Origin: Myxococcales bacterium
GTDB taxonomy: Bacteria > Myxococcota_A > Polyangia > Polyangiales > Polyangiaceae
Reading direction: 5' to 3'
Assembly (NCBI GenBank): GCA_004193285.1
Contig: SECP01000037.1
Location: forward strand, 1 to 64,000
Length of the DNA: 64,000 nt
In this document: piece by piece, positions 1-8,176 of the stretch
How positions within the stretch are numbered: position 1 is the first letter of the stretch
Layout of the letters: each line of letters starts with the position of its first letter
Translations under genes and position numbers: made by a program
The notes under the pieces: generated by a model
The model's input: the letters and a program-made list of their open reading frames with translations, nothing else
The model's database searches: none
What the model was told of the DNA's origin: nothing

Positions 1-187
1 GTGCTGAAACCGGCGGAGGAGGCGCCGCAACTGGCGCGGGGGCGGGGACGGGTGGCACGCCATGAGGCGGGGTGTTGGACGAAAACGGTTTGGCTTGAGC
101 TGAACCGCGCGGAAGCTCCGCGCCGCAGCCAAGGCAAAACTTGTAGTGGTCCTGGTTCTCCTTGCCGCACTTTGAACAGGTGATCAC
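1..187 (-). CDS. N-terminal part of a zinc-ribbon protein (runs off the left edge)
   Basis: Reading the minus strand, a GTG at 187-185 opens a frame of 62 codons that is still open at base 1. A GGAG ribosome-binding site sits about 8 nt upstream and a good promoter lies further up. The first 25 residues form a classic short zinc ribbon: Cys4-x2-Cys7 and Cys18-x2-Cys21 in the pattern ITCSKCGK...KFCLGCGAEL. After that the chain becomes a Pro/Ala-rich linker. In myxobacteria such N-termini usually lead into an FHA domain, a kinase or another signalling domain, but that part lies outside the window, so the function is not known. The same ribbon type occurs twice in the kinase at 56514-59177. Confidence 0.8.
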   Translation of the reverse strand, partial: MITCSKCGKENQDHYKFCLGCGAELPRGSAQAKPFSSNTPPHGVPPVPAPAPVAAPPPPVSA

Positions 188-254
188 TATGGTAGCTCCA
201 GGGGCCCGGCTGCCGGGTGAGGGGACTGTATCCTCAAACCCTCGTAACCGCGCG

Positions 255-282
255 ATTATCTACGCTCCCCCTTCAGGGTCAA
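255..282 (-). promoter_or_regulatory. Sigma-70-type promoter for the zinc-ribbon gene
   Basis: On the minus strand TTGACC (282-277; 5 of 6 matches to TTGACA) is followed after 16 bp by GATAAT (260-255; 5 of 6 matches to TATAAT). It lies just past the ruvA stop codon and points at the GTG at 187, implying a leader of about 60 nt. This is one of the best housekeeping-type promoter matches in the window. Confidence 0.6.
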
Positions 283-299
283 GCGGGCACAGCAAAGCC

Positions 300-908
300 T
301 TAGGCCATCAAAAACGCAAGGGCCGAGCGGAGCAGATCCGACAGAGGTTCGGAGTCAACCTGCTTTCCCAGGTGTGCCACGGCGCGTTCGGCCTCAACGG
401 GGCGATACCCCATGTTCACGAGGGCCTTGAGGAGCAGCTGGCCATTGGCGGCGAGCGCCTTCGGTGGTCCTCCGGCCTTGCCGAAAGCCTCGAGCGGAAC
501 CAGTGCAGGGAGCTTCTCGACCAGCTCGACGACCAGCCGTTCGGCCGTCTTCTTGCCGATGCCGGGGACCTTACCCAGCCGGCCGAGATCACGACTGGCG
601 ATGGAGCGCGCGAGCTCGCCGATCGGCAGCGCGCCCAGCACGCCGATGGCGGTCTTCGGACCCACGTTCGGTACGGTGACGAGTAGGCGAAAGACGCGCC
701 GCTCCAGCTCGCTCGCGAATCCGAATAGCTCGAGCGCGTCCTCGCGCACGTGGGTATGAACCCAAATCTCCACGTTGCCGCTGGCGTCGCGTGTCGCCCG
801 GCCGAGCGTGCCGACCGGCGAAGTGATCTCGTAGCCGACGCCGCTCACGTCCAGCACGAAGCCGCTCGGCTCCTCCACTAGGACGCGCCCACGTAGCCAG
901 CCAAGCAT
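300..908 (-). CDS. ruvA: Holliday junction branch migration protein RuvA
   Basis: 202 aa, the usual RuvA length. RuvA tetramers bind Holliday junctions and load the RuvB helicase during recombinational repair in the cytoplasm. The N-terminal OB fold starts MLGWLRGRV and contains the GVGYEI strand. Two helix-hairpin-helix motifs follow (VPNVGPKTA and VPGIGKKTAERL), and the C-terminal RuvB-binding three-helix domain ends at the stop (NMGYRPVEAERAV region). The ATG at 908 is preceded by GAGG only 3-4 nt away. ruvB and ruvC are not adjacent in the visible sequence. The downstream zinc-ribbon gene has its own promoter, so this looks like a short transcript. Confidence 0.97.
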   Translation of the reverse strand: MLGWLRGRVLVEEPSGFVLDVSGVGYEITSPVGTLGRATRDASGNVEIWVHTHVREDALELFGFASELERRVFRLLVTVPNVGPKTAIGVLGALPIGELARSIASRDLGRLGKVPGIGKKTAERLVVELVEKLPALVPLEAFGKAGGPPKALAANGQLLLKALVNMGYRPVEAERAVAHLGKQVDSEPLSDLLRSALAFLMA

Positions 909-963
909 CGCCCTCGGCCATATACCTCGGCTCGGCTTACCGCTACTCCTTTTACGACCTCGA

Positions 964-980
964 GGCCCATGTTATGGGCC
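964..980. repeat. Perfect inverted repeat across a start codon
   Basis: GGCCCAT-GTT-ATGGGCC: 7-bp perfect arms and a 3-nt centre. The right arm contains the ATG (974-976) of the small lipoprotein gene, and the left arm overlaps the end of its GAGG ribosome-binding site. It could fold in the mRNA and hide the start, or be a protein-binding site between the divergent ruvA and lipoprotein genes. Confidence 0.5.
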
Positions 981-1285
981 CGCGCATGCGCGCTCACGCC
1001 TTGGCGTCTCTGCTGGTCTTACTCGCTGCCGGCTGCGGCGGGTCTTCGAGCGAGACGCCCCCGCCGCTCGAGCCCGATCCGACCAGCGCCCGCTACACGG
1101 GACCCCGCTTCCCTTCGAAAGACGAGCCGGTCGGAAGCGCGGCCGCGCCGGAGGCGCAGGACGAAGAAGAGCCGGCGTTGCCCGCACGGCCGGGGCGCTC
1201 TACGTGGGGTAGCGGCAGAGCGGCCCCCAGCACGCCCGCCGCCGCCCCTCGACCGAGCGCGAGCGCGAGCGCGCCTGTGAACTGA
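974..1285 (+). CDS. Small Pro/Ala-rich lipoprotein
   Basis: 103 aa. A short signal peptide ends in a lipobox (LLAAGC, lipidated Cys at residue 20), so the protein should be exported and anchored to a membrane. The rest is a low-complexity chain rich in Pro, Ala, Ser and Glu without a recognisable domain. The ATG at 974 has GAGG 8-9 nt upstream. A second ATG at 986 would also give a normal signal peptide. It is transcribed away from ruvA and converges on the TPR gene that ends at 1292. Function unknown. Confidence 0.6.
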   Translation: MGPRMRAHALASLLVLLAAGCGGSSSETPPPLEPDPTSARYTGPRFPSKDEPVGSAAAPEAQDEEEPALPARPGRSTWGSGRAAPSTPAAAPRPSASASAPVN

Positions 1286-1291
1286 GACCGC

Positions 1292-2161
1292 TCAGAAGGA
1301 GCCGGAGACGCTGAGCGCGGCGACGCCGGGGCCCACCACGGGAGTGAAGCGCGCTCGCAGGGGCAGGTGGGACAGCGCTTGGTTCGCGCGCTCCACCCGC
1401 TGGCTGTCCAGAATGTACCAAACGACGCCGCCGCCGATGAGGAGCCCACCCGCGCCGGTGATGACGGCCGACGCGTTCAGCGCCGTGCGCGCGTCGTTGC
1501 CGCGCTTAGCAACCTCGAACGCGCACATGTTGCGGTTGCCGCTACACTCGCTGTCCGCGTCGTCCACCTTCTTCTTGTTGTTTACGATACCGATGGTCCC
1601 GACGATGACGGCCGCGCCGCCAACGCCAATCAAGATCCATGGGCCCGGCGAGCGTTTCGCGCTGTCCGACGAGGGCTCTGCGGGGGCGGGCTGCCCCGAG
1701 CCGGGAGGAGGCGCCGAGACCCCGCTGCCGTTCAGCGGAGCGGGCGCCGAGGCCACCGCTGCGTCCTCTTCTGCAATCTTTTTCTTGAGGACCTCGATGC
1801 GGCGATTGATCTGGTCCTTCTCCCCGCTGTTGGGCTCGCGCACGAGGAACGTCTCCAGTGAGACGACGGCCTGCCGCTTCCGCCCCGCTAGCTCGTAAGC
1901 GCGAGCCAGGTTCAAGAGTAGAGGGTTGGCGGTGCAATCGCGGCGGTAGGCGTCTTCCCAATAGTCGATGGCGCGCGCGTAGTCGGCCTCATTGAAGGAG
2001 GCGTTGCCGGCTTGGAAAGCGCCCTTGGCCGCCGCGACCTCTGCGTCCGTCGGTTCACGCCCGCAATCCGGATAGCTCTTCGTCGGCTCCTCCGCGAGCG
2101 CAGCGGTGGCGGAGGCCGTGAAGGCGAGGGCAGCGAGCAGTGAGGTCAAGTTTCTGAGCAT
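1292..2161 (-). CDS. Exported TPR membrane protein
   Basis: 289 aa. Signal peptide ending ...AALA (about residues 1-23), a TPR region with two helix pairs (about residues 40-130, with typical YARAIDYWEDAY and NLARAYELAG spacing), a Pro/Ser-rich linker, then two hydrophobic segments (WILIGVGGAAVIVGTIGIV and the ITGAGGLLIGGGVVWYIL region) flanking a short Cys-containing loop. The last residues alternate hydrophobic and polar and end in Phe. The same architecture occurs in the proteins at 2347-4053 and 14194-15162. It is divergent from the TPR-PEGA gene. It probably scaffolds protein interactions in the envelope; the partner is unknown. Confidence 0.85.
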   Translation of the reverse strand: MLRNLTSLLAALAFTASATAALAEEPTKSYPDCGREPTDAEVAAAKGAFQAGNASFNEADYARAIDYWEDAYRRDCTANPLLLNLARAYELAGRKRQAVVSLETFLVREPNSGEKDQINRRIEVLKKKIAEEDAAVASAPAPLNGSGVSAPPPGSGQPAPAEPSSDSAKRSPGPWILIGVGGAAVIVGTIGIVNNKKKVDDADSECSGNRNMCAFEVAKRGNDARTALNASAVITGAGGLLIGGGVVWYILDSQRVERANQALSHLPLRARFTPVVGPGVAALSVSGSF

Positions 2162-2200
2162 GCGAGTCCGGGGCTTCTAAAGGAAGTCGACGACGCCCGT

Positions 2201-2230
2201 AGCATAGGAGCAGGGCTTGCATGATCTCAA
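2201..2230 (-). promoter_or_regulatory. Possible promoter for the TPR gene at 2161
   Basis: Minus strand: TTGAGA (2230-2225, 5 of 6) and TATGCT (2206-2201, 4 of 6) with an 18-bp spacer, about 40 bp upstream of the ATG at 2161. It lies in the divergent region 2162-2346. No comparable match was found for the rightward gene. Confidence 0.35.
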
Positions 2231-2346
2231 CGTTTCGGGAGCAGAAGCGCGCAGCGGCTTAATCGCAGCGCCGGTCGATTTGTCGGCCGGTTGGCCGAGG
2301 TCCGCGCATCGCCGGCACTTCCTGGTCTTGTGCCGCGGGCGCGATC

Positions 2347-4053
2347 GTGGCGAAGTTTCGCGCGGTGAAATCGACTTCCTTCGCGCGCCGCGCGCTCGGC
2401 GTGCTCTCCATCGGCCTGGGGCTCTACACGTTGGGCACCGCGCCCACCAACGCGACCGCGCAAACGCGCAGCGCGTCGCAGAAGCTGGAGGCCATCCGCC
2501 AGCTCATGGAGAAGGGGCAGGGGCTTTACATCACTGGTAACTACCAGGGCGCGGCGGACCTCTTCGAGGGCGGCTTCAAGCAGTACCCGTACTCGGCGTT
2601 CTTGTTCAACGCCGGCATCTGTTACCAAAAGCTGAGCGAGACTGACCGCGCGCTTGGAAAGTTCCGCGAGTATTTGACAGTCGACCCTACCGCGCCCGAC
2701 GCCGACAAGGTGAAGCAGCGCATCGCTGCGCTGGAGGCGACCAAGGCAGTAGCGCCGCCCGTCGCGGAGCTGGGCGGCAGCGGCGGCATCGGCGGTGGGG
2801 GCAGCGCGGGCCTAGCCGGTAGCGGCGGCGCCCCGGTCGCCATCCCGCCCGGGCCCGCCGACGACGCGAGCGCGATGCGGTCCTTGGTCGTGGTCGAGAC
2901 CGAGCCTTCGGACGCTCCGCTGCGTTTTTACTCGCGTACCGAGGACGCCGCGCCTGCGTTCAAGCTCGGTGCGCAAAACCCCGGGTGGAAGGAGATCGCG
3001 ACGGCTCGAGCGCCGGCGAACCTCACCCTCGCGGTCGGCAAGTACCACGTGGTGGTGGAGAAGTTTCGGGACTTCAACGAGAGCCACGCGGATATCGACG
3101 TCTCGCCGGGCCATGTTTATCAGTTCAAGGCGAACCTATCGCAAGGCGAATTCATGGCGTTTTTGCGCGTCTCCGCCAACGTGAAAGGCGCCTACGTCTG
3201 GCTGGACGACAAGAAGAAGGAACGCCCGTTCTGGGGCACGACTCCCCACGGTGAGCTCGTGAGCGCGGGGCCGCACGAGGTGCTGGTCGAAGCGCCCGGC
3301 TTCGAGCCGCTGCTCGCTCCCGTGATGGTCAATCACGGCGAGCAGAAGGAAATGGAAGTCGCGATGGTGCGCGTGAACTACGGATTTTTGCGCGTGGATT
3401 CGAACGCGCCCGAAGTCAAAGTGCGCATCGACGAGCAGCCCAAAGGCGTGTGGCGCGCCGGGACGGAGCCGCTGGACGTGCAGGCTCCCGCCGGGCAGCA
3501 CAAGCTCACGGTCATCGCCGACGGCCGCAAGACTTACGAGTCGATCATCGACGTTCCCCGCGGTCAGGTCCTGCCCGTTCACGTCAAGATGATCCCGAAG
3601 TACCCGCGCGGGGCGGCGTGGACCCAGGCCATCATCGGCGCGGCGTTCATCGGCGCGGCCGCCTACTTCGGCAACGAGTCCAACAAGCTCCACGACCAAC
3701 TCGAAGCGGATCGCGCGTCGGGGCGGCTCGAGGAGGGCGACTCGCGCGCGACGCGCGGGCGTTGGTACGCGGTCGGCGCCAACGGCGGCTTCGCGGTGGG
3801 CGGCGTGCTCGGGGTGCTCGCGACCTACAACTTCATCAAGGACCCGCTGCCAGAGTCCTCGATCCGGACCGACAAACCCGTGGAGTTCGACGACCCGCGG
3901 AAGGCTCGCCCGGTAGCGCTCTCGCTCCCGCTCCCTTCGCGCCTCGCACAAAAGCCGAGCGTGACGCCAGGGCCGGCGCTCGAGCCTCCGAAGGTGAGTG
4001 TCGGCGCCGTCGCGCCAGATGCGGCGGGTCTGTTCGTGGGAGGTAAGTTCTGA
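2347..4053 (+). CDS. Exported TPR-PEGA protein
   Basis: 568 aa from a GTG start. The N-terminus has a Lys/Arg-rich segment, then a hydrophobic stretch and a likely signal peptide (cleavage near TNATAQ, about residue 38). A TPR region follows (about 45-140), then a Gly/Ala-rich linker and at least three PEGA-type beta modules (about 175-420) marked by phrases such as LRVDSNAPEVKVRIDEQPKG and GQHKLTVIADG. Two hydrophobic segments (TQAIIGAAFIGAAAYFG; GGFAVGGVLGVLATYNF) lie near the C-terminus, which ends GGKF. No strong ribosome-binding site precedes the GTG, so the start is uncertain by a few codons. Its stop overlaps the next start by one base (TGATG), so both are probably translated as a pair. 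PEGA modules are usually surface or envelope binding domains; the ligand here is unknown. Confidence 0.85.
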   Translation: MAKFRAVKSTSFARRALGVLSIGLGLYTLGTAPTNATAQTRSASQKLEAIRQLMEKGQGLYITGNYQGAADLFEGGFKQYPYSAFLFNAGICYQKLSETDRALGKFREYLTVDPTAPDADKVKQRIAALEATKAVAPPVAELGGSGGIGGGGSAGLAGSGGAPVAIPPGPADDASAMRSLVVVETEPSDAPLRFYSRTEDAAPAFKLGAQNPGWKEIATARAPANLTLAVGKYHVVVEKFRDFNESHADIDVSPGHVYQFKANLSQGEFMAFLRVSANVKGAYVWLDDKKKERPFWGTTPHGELVSAGPHEVLVEAPGFEPLLAPVMVNHGEQKEMEVAMVRVNYGFLRVDSNAPEVKVRIDEQPKGVWRAGTEPLDVQAPAGQHKLTVIADGRKTYESIIDVPRGQVLPVHVKMIPKYPRGAAWTQAIIGAAFIGAAAYFGNESNKLHDQLEADRASGRLEEGDSRATRGRWYAVGANGGFAVGGVLGVLATYNFIKDPLPESSIRTDKPVEFDDPRKARPVALSLPLPSRLAQKPSVTPGPALEPPKVSVGAVAPDAAGLFVGGKF

Positions 4054-5435
4054 TGCGCTCCGCTCTGGGTTTGTTTCTCCTCGGCTTGCCGAGCCTCGGC
4101 TGCTCTTGGACCCGCTTCGACGACATCACCGAGAACGCGCCGATCGTGCTCCTGAATCGACCGAAGGACATTTCGAACGGCTTTGGAACGAGCCTCGCCG
4201 CGACCCGCTGGACCAACGAGGACACCGGCAAGGAAGAGGTGAAGCTCCTGGTCGGTGGCGCGGCGCTGGCTTCGGGCGGCGCCGAGTTCGACCTCGGTAG
4301 TGGTGACGCGCCGTCGCTCGAAGCGAGTGACACCGGCCATTGTCTCGGCGCGGAGACGGCCTGCTACTTCTCGAGCACGCCGGTGCCGCTGGCCCGGGCG
4401 AAGGGCCCCGGCTCTACCCTGGACTACTGCTTCGTGGACGGCGGCGGCGTCGCCTCCGGAGAGCGCGGCGTCGTCGTGCGGTGCAAGGACGACATCGAGT
4501 ACGCGCTGCCGGTGCCGGACGCGGTGGATGGCGCGCTCGAGTTCGCCATCACCAGCAGCCAGCCGACGGCGTTGCAATTCGCGGGCGATAACGGCCCAGA
4601 TTCGGCGCTGCTGGCCACGGCTCTGCAGACGACCGCGGTCTGGTACTACCCGCCGCTCTCGCAGCGGTTCGTGGACGTTTTGGAGCCAGCGCGCTCGCGC
4701 GGCCGCTGGGAGCAGGATGTCCAGCGCCAGCTGGCGATCGCGCGCGTCGGGGAGACGGCGCGCCTGCTCGTGGTCGCCGAGCCCGAGGCCGGAACCGCGC
4801 GTTTGTTCCTCGCGGACGGCAGCGCGGAGCCGAGCTACATCGGTTGCCTTGGCGGTAGCGCGGGGTTCGGTCGCTCGCTGGCGACGGGGGTCGTCACCGC
4901 GGGTGACGCGGACGACGAGCTCGTCATCGCCGACGATCAGCACGTGTTCGTGTTCGATGGGGCGAAGCTTGCCGGCCTACCACCCACGGACAACACGGAC
5001 TGCTCGCTGGGGTCGCTGCCGGAGGGCACCCTCGTCACGTCTTTCGGCTGCGGCGCCACGAAGAACATTTCCGGATGCGAGTCGTCCGAGTTCGGCGCGG
5101 CGCTGGCGGTCGGGGACTTGGACGGCGACGGTGATGGCGAGGTCATCGTCGGCGCCCCGAGCATGACCGTTCGTCATACGGCCCGAGCGGGCGCGCTCGT
5201 CATCTACGACGTGGATCCACCGAGCGCGACCAACCCTCGCCAGTTGCACGACTTTTTGGACATCGCATTCCTTTCTTCGGCCGAGCAAGACGACCAGCTC
5301 GGGCGCTCCATCGCGGTGCCGGACCTCGGCGAGCGGCAGCTCTTGGTTGCGGGGGCGCCCGGCGGTGGTAAGGCCGCCTTGTTCTACTGCCCGTCTTTCT
5401 TGCCGCCCGAGCTCGGCGGCGGGCGCTGCCAGTAA
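4053..5435 (+). CDS. FG-GAP/VCBS-type lipoprotein
   Basis: 460 aa. Signal peptide with lipobox LPSLGC (Cys at residue 17). The body has beta-propeller-like FG-GAP signatures: FGRSLATGVVTAGDADDELVI and, more clearly, VGDLDGDGDGEVIVGAP near residue 355, an Asp-rich calcium-binding loop. These repeats are typical of integrin-alpha-like propellers on the outside of the cell. A GGAGG site 10 nt upstream and a one-base overlap with the previous stop fix the start. It is translationally coupled to the TPR-PEGA gene, which suggests that the two work together at the envelope. Confidence 0.85.
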   Translation: MRSALGLFLLGLPSLGCSWTRFDDITENAPIVLLNRPKDISNGFGTSLAATRWTNEDTGKEEVKLLVGGAALASGGAEFDLGSGDAPSLEASDTGHCLGAETACYFSSTPVPLARAKGPGSTLDYCFVDGGGVASGERGVVVRCKDDIEYALPVPDAVDGALEFAITSSQPTALQFAGDNGPDSALLATALQTTAVWYYPPLSQRFVDVLEPARSRGRWEQDVQRQLAIARVGETARLLVVAEPEAGTARLFLADGSAEPSYIGCLGGSAGFGRSLATGVVTAGDADDELVIADDQHVFVFDGAKLAGLPPTDNTDCSLGSLPEGTLVTSFGCGATKNISGCESSEFGAALAVGDLDGDGDGEVIVGAPSMTVRHTARAGALVIYDVDPPSATNPRQLHDFLDIAFLSSAEQDDQLGRSIAVPDLGERQLLVAGAPGGGKAALFYCPSFLPPELGGGRCQ

Positions 5436-5463
5436 CCGCGCCGGAGCCGCCCCCCGCCATCAC

Positions 5464-6930
5464 ATGCTGCCCGAGCACAAGCAGATTCTGGTCGTAGACG
5501 ACGAGCCCAACTTGCGGCGCGTGCTCAGCGCGCAGCTGGAGCGCGACGGGTACGAGGTGCACACCGCGGAGGACGGCGAGCAGGCGCTCGGCATCTTGAA
5601 GGAGCACCACATCGACCTCGTGATCACGGACCTTCGCATGCCGCGGCTGGACGGCATGGAGCTCTTGCGGCGCGCGCAAAAGATCGACGCGGAGCTCCCG
5701 GTCGTCATGATCACCGCCCACGGCACCGTGGACAACGCCGTGGAGGCGCTGAAGACGGGCGCCTTCGACTACCTGACGAAGCCGTTCGATCAGGTGGAGG
5801 TGCGGACCATCGTCGCCAAGGCGCTGCGTACTCGCGACTTGTCGGCGACGGAGGCGAGCCGCCCCTTCCACGAGATCCCGACCGAGGGAGCGCGATACGG
5901 CATCATCGGCCAGAGCCCGAGCATCCTCGAGCTGTACGCGGTGTTGGATCGCGTCGCGGATACGCCTACCACCGTCCTCATCACCGGTGAATCCGGCACC
6001 GGCAAGGAGCTCGTCGCGCGCGCGCTGCACGAGAGCTCGTCTCGCCACGACAAGTCTTTCATCAAGGTGAACTGCGCCGCGATCCCGAAGGACCTGATGG
6101 AGAGCGAGCTGTTCGGCTACGAGCGCGGCGCCTTCACGGGCGCGGTGGGGTCGAAGCCGGGCCGCTTCGAGCTCGCGAGCGGCGGCACGCTCTTCTTGGA
6201 CGAGATAGGCTCCATCCCCGTCGAGATGCAGGTGAAGCTGCTGCGAGCGCTCCAAGAAAGCGAATTCGAGCGCGTGGGCGGCGTGCGCACGATCCGGGTG
6301 GACGTGCGACTCATCGCGGCCACGAACAGCGATCTGAAGAAAGAAATCGCGCAGGGCGGTTTCCGGGAAGACCTCTACTACCGGCTGAACGTCGTGCCGA
6401 TCCGGCTGCCCTCGCTCCGCGAGCGCGCGTCGGACATTCCGCTGCTCGTGATGCACTTCATCGGCAAGTTCAACACCCGGCTGAAGAAGGACATCGACGG
6501 CGTGGAGCCGGCGGCCTTGGCGCGGCTCATGACCTACCCCTGGCCAGGCAACATCCGCGAGCTGGAGAACGTGGTCGAGCGCGCGGTGCTGTTCTGCGAT
6601 GGCGACGAGCTACACCTCTCGGATCTGCCGGCGGAGGTGCGCGGGGCCGCCCCCATCGTGACGCCCATAGGCTTCGCGGAGAGCGCGCTCTCGAGCACGC
6701 CCCTTCCGCCGCCCTCCGCGGAGACCAACTCCGCGCCCTCGGACGGCCTCAAAGAGCAGGTCAAGGCCGCGATGAGCCGGCTGGAGCGAGAGCTCATCGT
6801 GCGCGCGCTGGAGCAGACGAACGGCAACGTGACCCACGCGGCGCGGCTGTTGAAGATTTCGCGCAAGGGCTTGCAGCTGAAGATGAAAGAGCTCGGGTTG
6901 CGCGAGCAGGGCGATCGCGGCGAGGTTTGA
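5464..6930 (+). CDS. NtrC-family sigma-54-dependent response regulator
   Basis: 488 aa. Receiver domain (about 1-120) with acidic residues D12/D13, phosphorylatable D56 (ITDLRMP), T84 and K106. AAA+ domain (about 145-390): Walker A GESGTGKE at 175-182, the sigma-54 contact loop GAFTGA at 222-227 and Walker B GTLFLDEIG from 241. A Fis-type helix-turn-helix ends the protein (NGNVTHAARLLKISRKGLQ). The family activates sigma-54 promoters after phosphorylation by a histidine kinase. No kinase gene is nearby, so it is an orphan here. The frame is open upstream to 5347, but that part overlaps the lipoprotein gene, so I start at ATG 5464. It lies 28 bp after the FG-GAP gene and 4 bp before the next gene. 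Confidence 0.95.
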   Translation: MLPEHKQILVVDDEPNLRRVLSAQLERDGYEVHTAEDGEQALGILKEHHIDLVITDLRMPRLDGMELLRRAQKIDAELPVVMITAHGTVDNAVEALKTGAFDYLTKPFDQVEVRTIVAKALRTRDLSATEASRPFHEIPTEGARYGIIGQSPSILELYAVLDRVADTPTTVLITGESGTGKELVARALHESSSRHDKSFIKVNCAAIPKDLMESELFGYERGAFTGAVGSKPGRFELASGGTLFLDEIGSIPVEMQVKLLRALQESEFERVGGVRTIRVDVRLIAATNSDLKKEIAQGGFREDLYYRLNVVPIRLPSLRERASDIPLLVMHFIGKFNTRLKKDIDGVEPAALARLMTYPWPGNIRELENVVERAVLFCDGDELHLSDLPAEVRGAAPIVTPIGFAESALSSTPLPPPSAETNSAPSDGLKEQVKAAMSRLERELIVRALEQTNGNVTHAARLLKISRKGLQLKMKELGLREQGDRGEV

Positions 6931-6934
6931 GCCG

Positions 6935-8167
6935 GTGACGAGCGGGTGGTCCCGAGTGGCGCTCGCGGCGTTGCTCTCTTCGAGTCTAGTCGGCCCGGTA
7001 GGTTGTCAGGGCAAGCGCGAGGCTCCTTCGACGGCGCCTAGCGCCGCGGCCGCGCCGCGCCCGAGCGCCTCCGTGAGCTCTTCCATCGCGGCGCCGACGC
7101 CGCCGCCGGCGCCGCGGCGGGGCATGGTCTGGATAGAGGCGGGGCCGCTCGTCGCGGGAACGCCGCCGGGGCAGCTGCCTCGACTCGCCGACCAGGAGAT
7201 GCCGGGCGAGCAAGTAATACTCAAGGGTTATTACATCGACATCTATCCCTACCCGAACGAAGAGGGAGCCATCCCGCTCACGAACGTGACCCAGGAAGCG
7301 GCGGCCAAGCTGTGCGCCGAGCAAGACAAGCGCCTGTGCGGGGAGCTCGAGTGGGAGCGTGCCTGCAAGGGGCCCAGCAACACGACCTTCGAGTACGGCA
7401 ACGGATACCACGCGGATCGCTGCGGGACGGGCAACGAGCCTGCGCTCCGCCCGAGCGGCTTGCGCGTCGCTTGCCGCAGCGATTTCGGCGTTCGGGATCT
7501 GCACGGTGGCGCCTTCGAGTGGACGGCGAGCCCCTGGGGTCGCGGCACGGAGGCCGGGTACTTCGCGATCCGCGGTGGTAACGGACCGACCGGCGAGCTC
7601 ACCGGGCGCTGCGCGAACGCGGAGCCGCGTCAGCCGGACGCGCGGGCCGCAAGCTTGGGTTTCCGCTGCTGCGCAGGGCTGGCCAACACCACCGAGGTCG
7701 TCCTGGATTTGAGGCGCGGCCCGAAGCTAGAGGCCAAGGGCGTCGTCGAGAAGGAGCTCGCCCGCACCTTCCTCGCCACCTTACCGAAGGAGGCGGAGAC
7801 CAAGCTGCGACGCTTCGGTGAGCCGCGGGTCGAGATGTTCTGGATCTGGCGCCCCATTGCCAACGACGACCTGCACGTCGCGCGGATCTGCGCAGGGCTC
7901 GGGAAACAGCCTTCGTGCGGGCTACTGTTCGTGAGGCTCGGCCAGGGAGTCCCGGAGCTGCTCACGTGGATCGAGAGCGGCTTCGTGCCGGGCTCGCTGC
8001 ACATCGAGCAGAACGCTCGCGAGGTGTGGCTGCTCGGCGGGGACGACCCCGGGCCGTTCAAGCGCTGGATTGGCTATTCTTGGGGCCAGATCAGCGTGGG
8101 GCCGCTCGAGCGACATGTCGACAAGCCGCGCAAGGGCAAGGGCGACAAGAACAAGAAAAAGCGCTGA
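6935..8167 (+). CDS. Lipoprotein with an FGE/SUMF1-type domain
   Basis: 410 aa, GTG start with GAGG 8 nt upstream inside the end of the regulator gene. Signal peptide with a Cys at residue 24 (VGPVGC), a Pro/Ala-rich linker to about residue 62, then a formylglycine-generating-enzyme-like fold (about 63-245): GMVWIEAG start, TNVTQEAAAKLCAEQ, KRLCGELEWERACKG, FGVRDLHGGAFEWT and LGFRCCAG. The C-terminal 165 residues match nothing I recognise and end in a Lys-rich tail. Of the two catalytic cysteines of true formylglycine enzymes, the second (GRCA) is present but the residue five positions before it is Glu. I therefore expect a binding rather than sulfatase-maturing role. Probably co-transcribed with the NtrC gene. 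Confidence 0.85.
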   Translation: MTSGWSRVALAALLSSSLVGPVGCQGKREAPSTAPSAAAAPRPSASVSSSIAAPTPPPAPRRGMVWIEAGPLVAGTPPGQLPRLADQEMPGEQVILKGYYIDIYPYPNEEGAIPLTNVTQEAAAKLCAEQDKRLCGELEWERACKGPSNTTFEYGNGYHADRCGTGNEPALRPSGLRVACRSDFGVRDLHGGAFEWTASPWGRGTEAGYFAIRGGNGPTGELTGRCANAEPRQPDARAASLGFRCCAGLANTTEVVLDLRRGPKLEAKGVVEKELARTFLATLPKEAETKLRRFGEPRVEMFWIWRPIANDDLHVARICAGLGKQPSCGLLFVRLGQGVPELLTWIESGFVPGSLHIEQNAREVWLLGGDDPGPFKRWIGYSWGQISVGPLERHVDKPRKGKGDKNKKKR

Positions 8168-8176
8168 GGTGCGCCG

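Noticed and set aside
3825..4943. Long open frame on the minus strand opposite the FG-GAP lipoprotein
   Set aside because: Arg/Ala-rich shadow frame with no domain; the plus strand has a signal peptide, a coupled start and family motifs.
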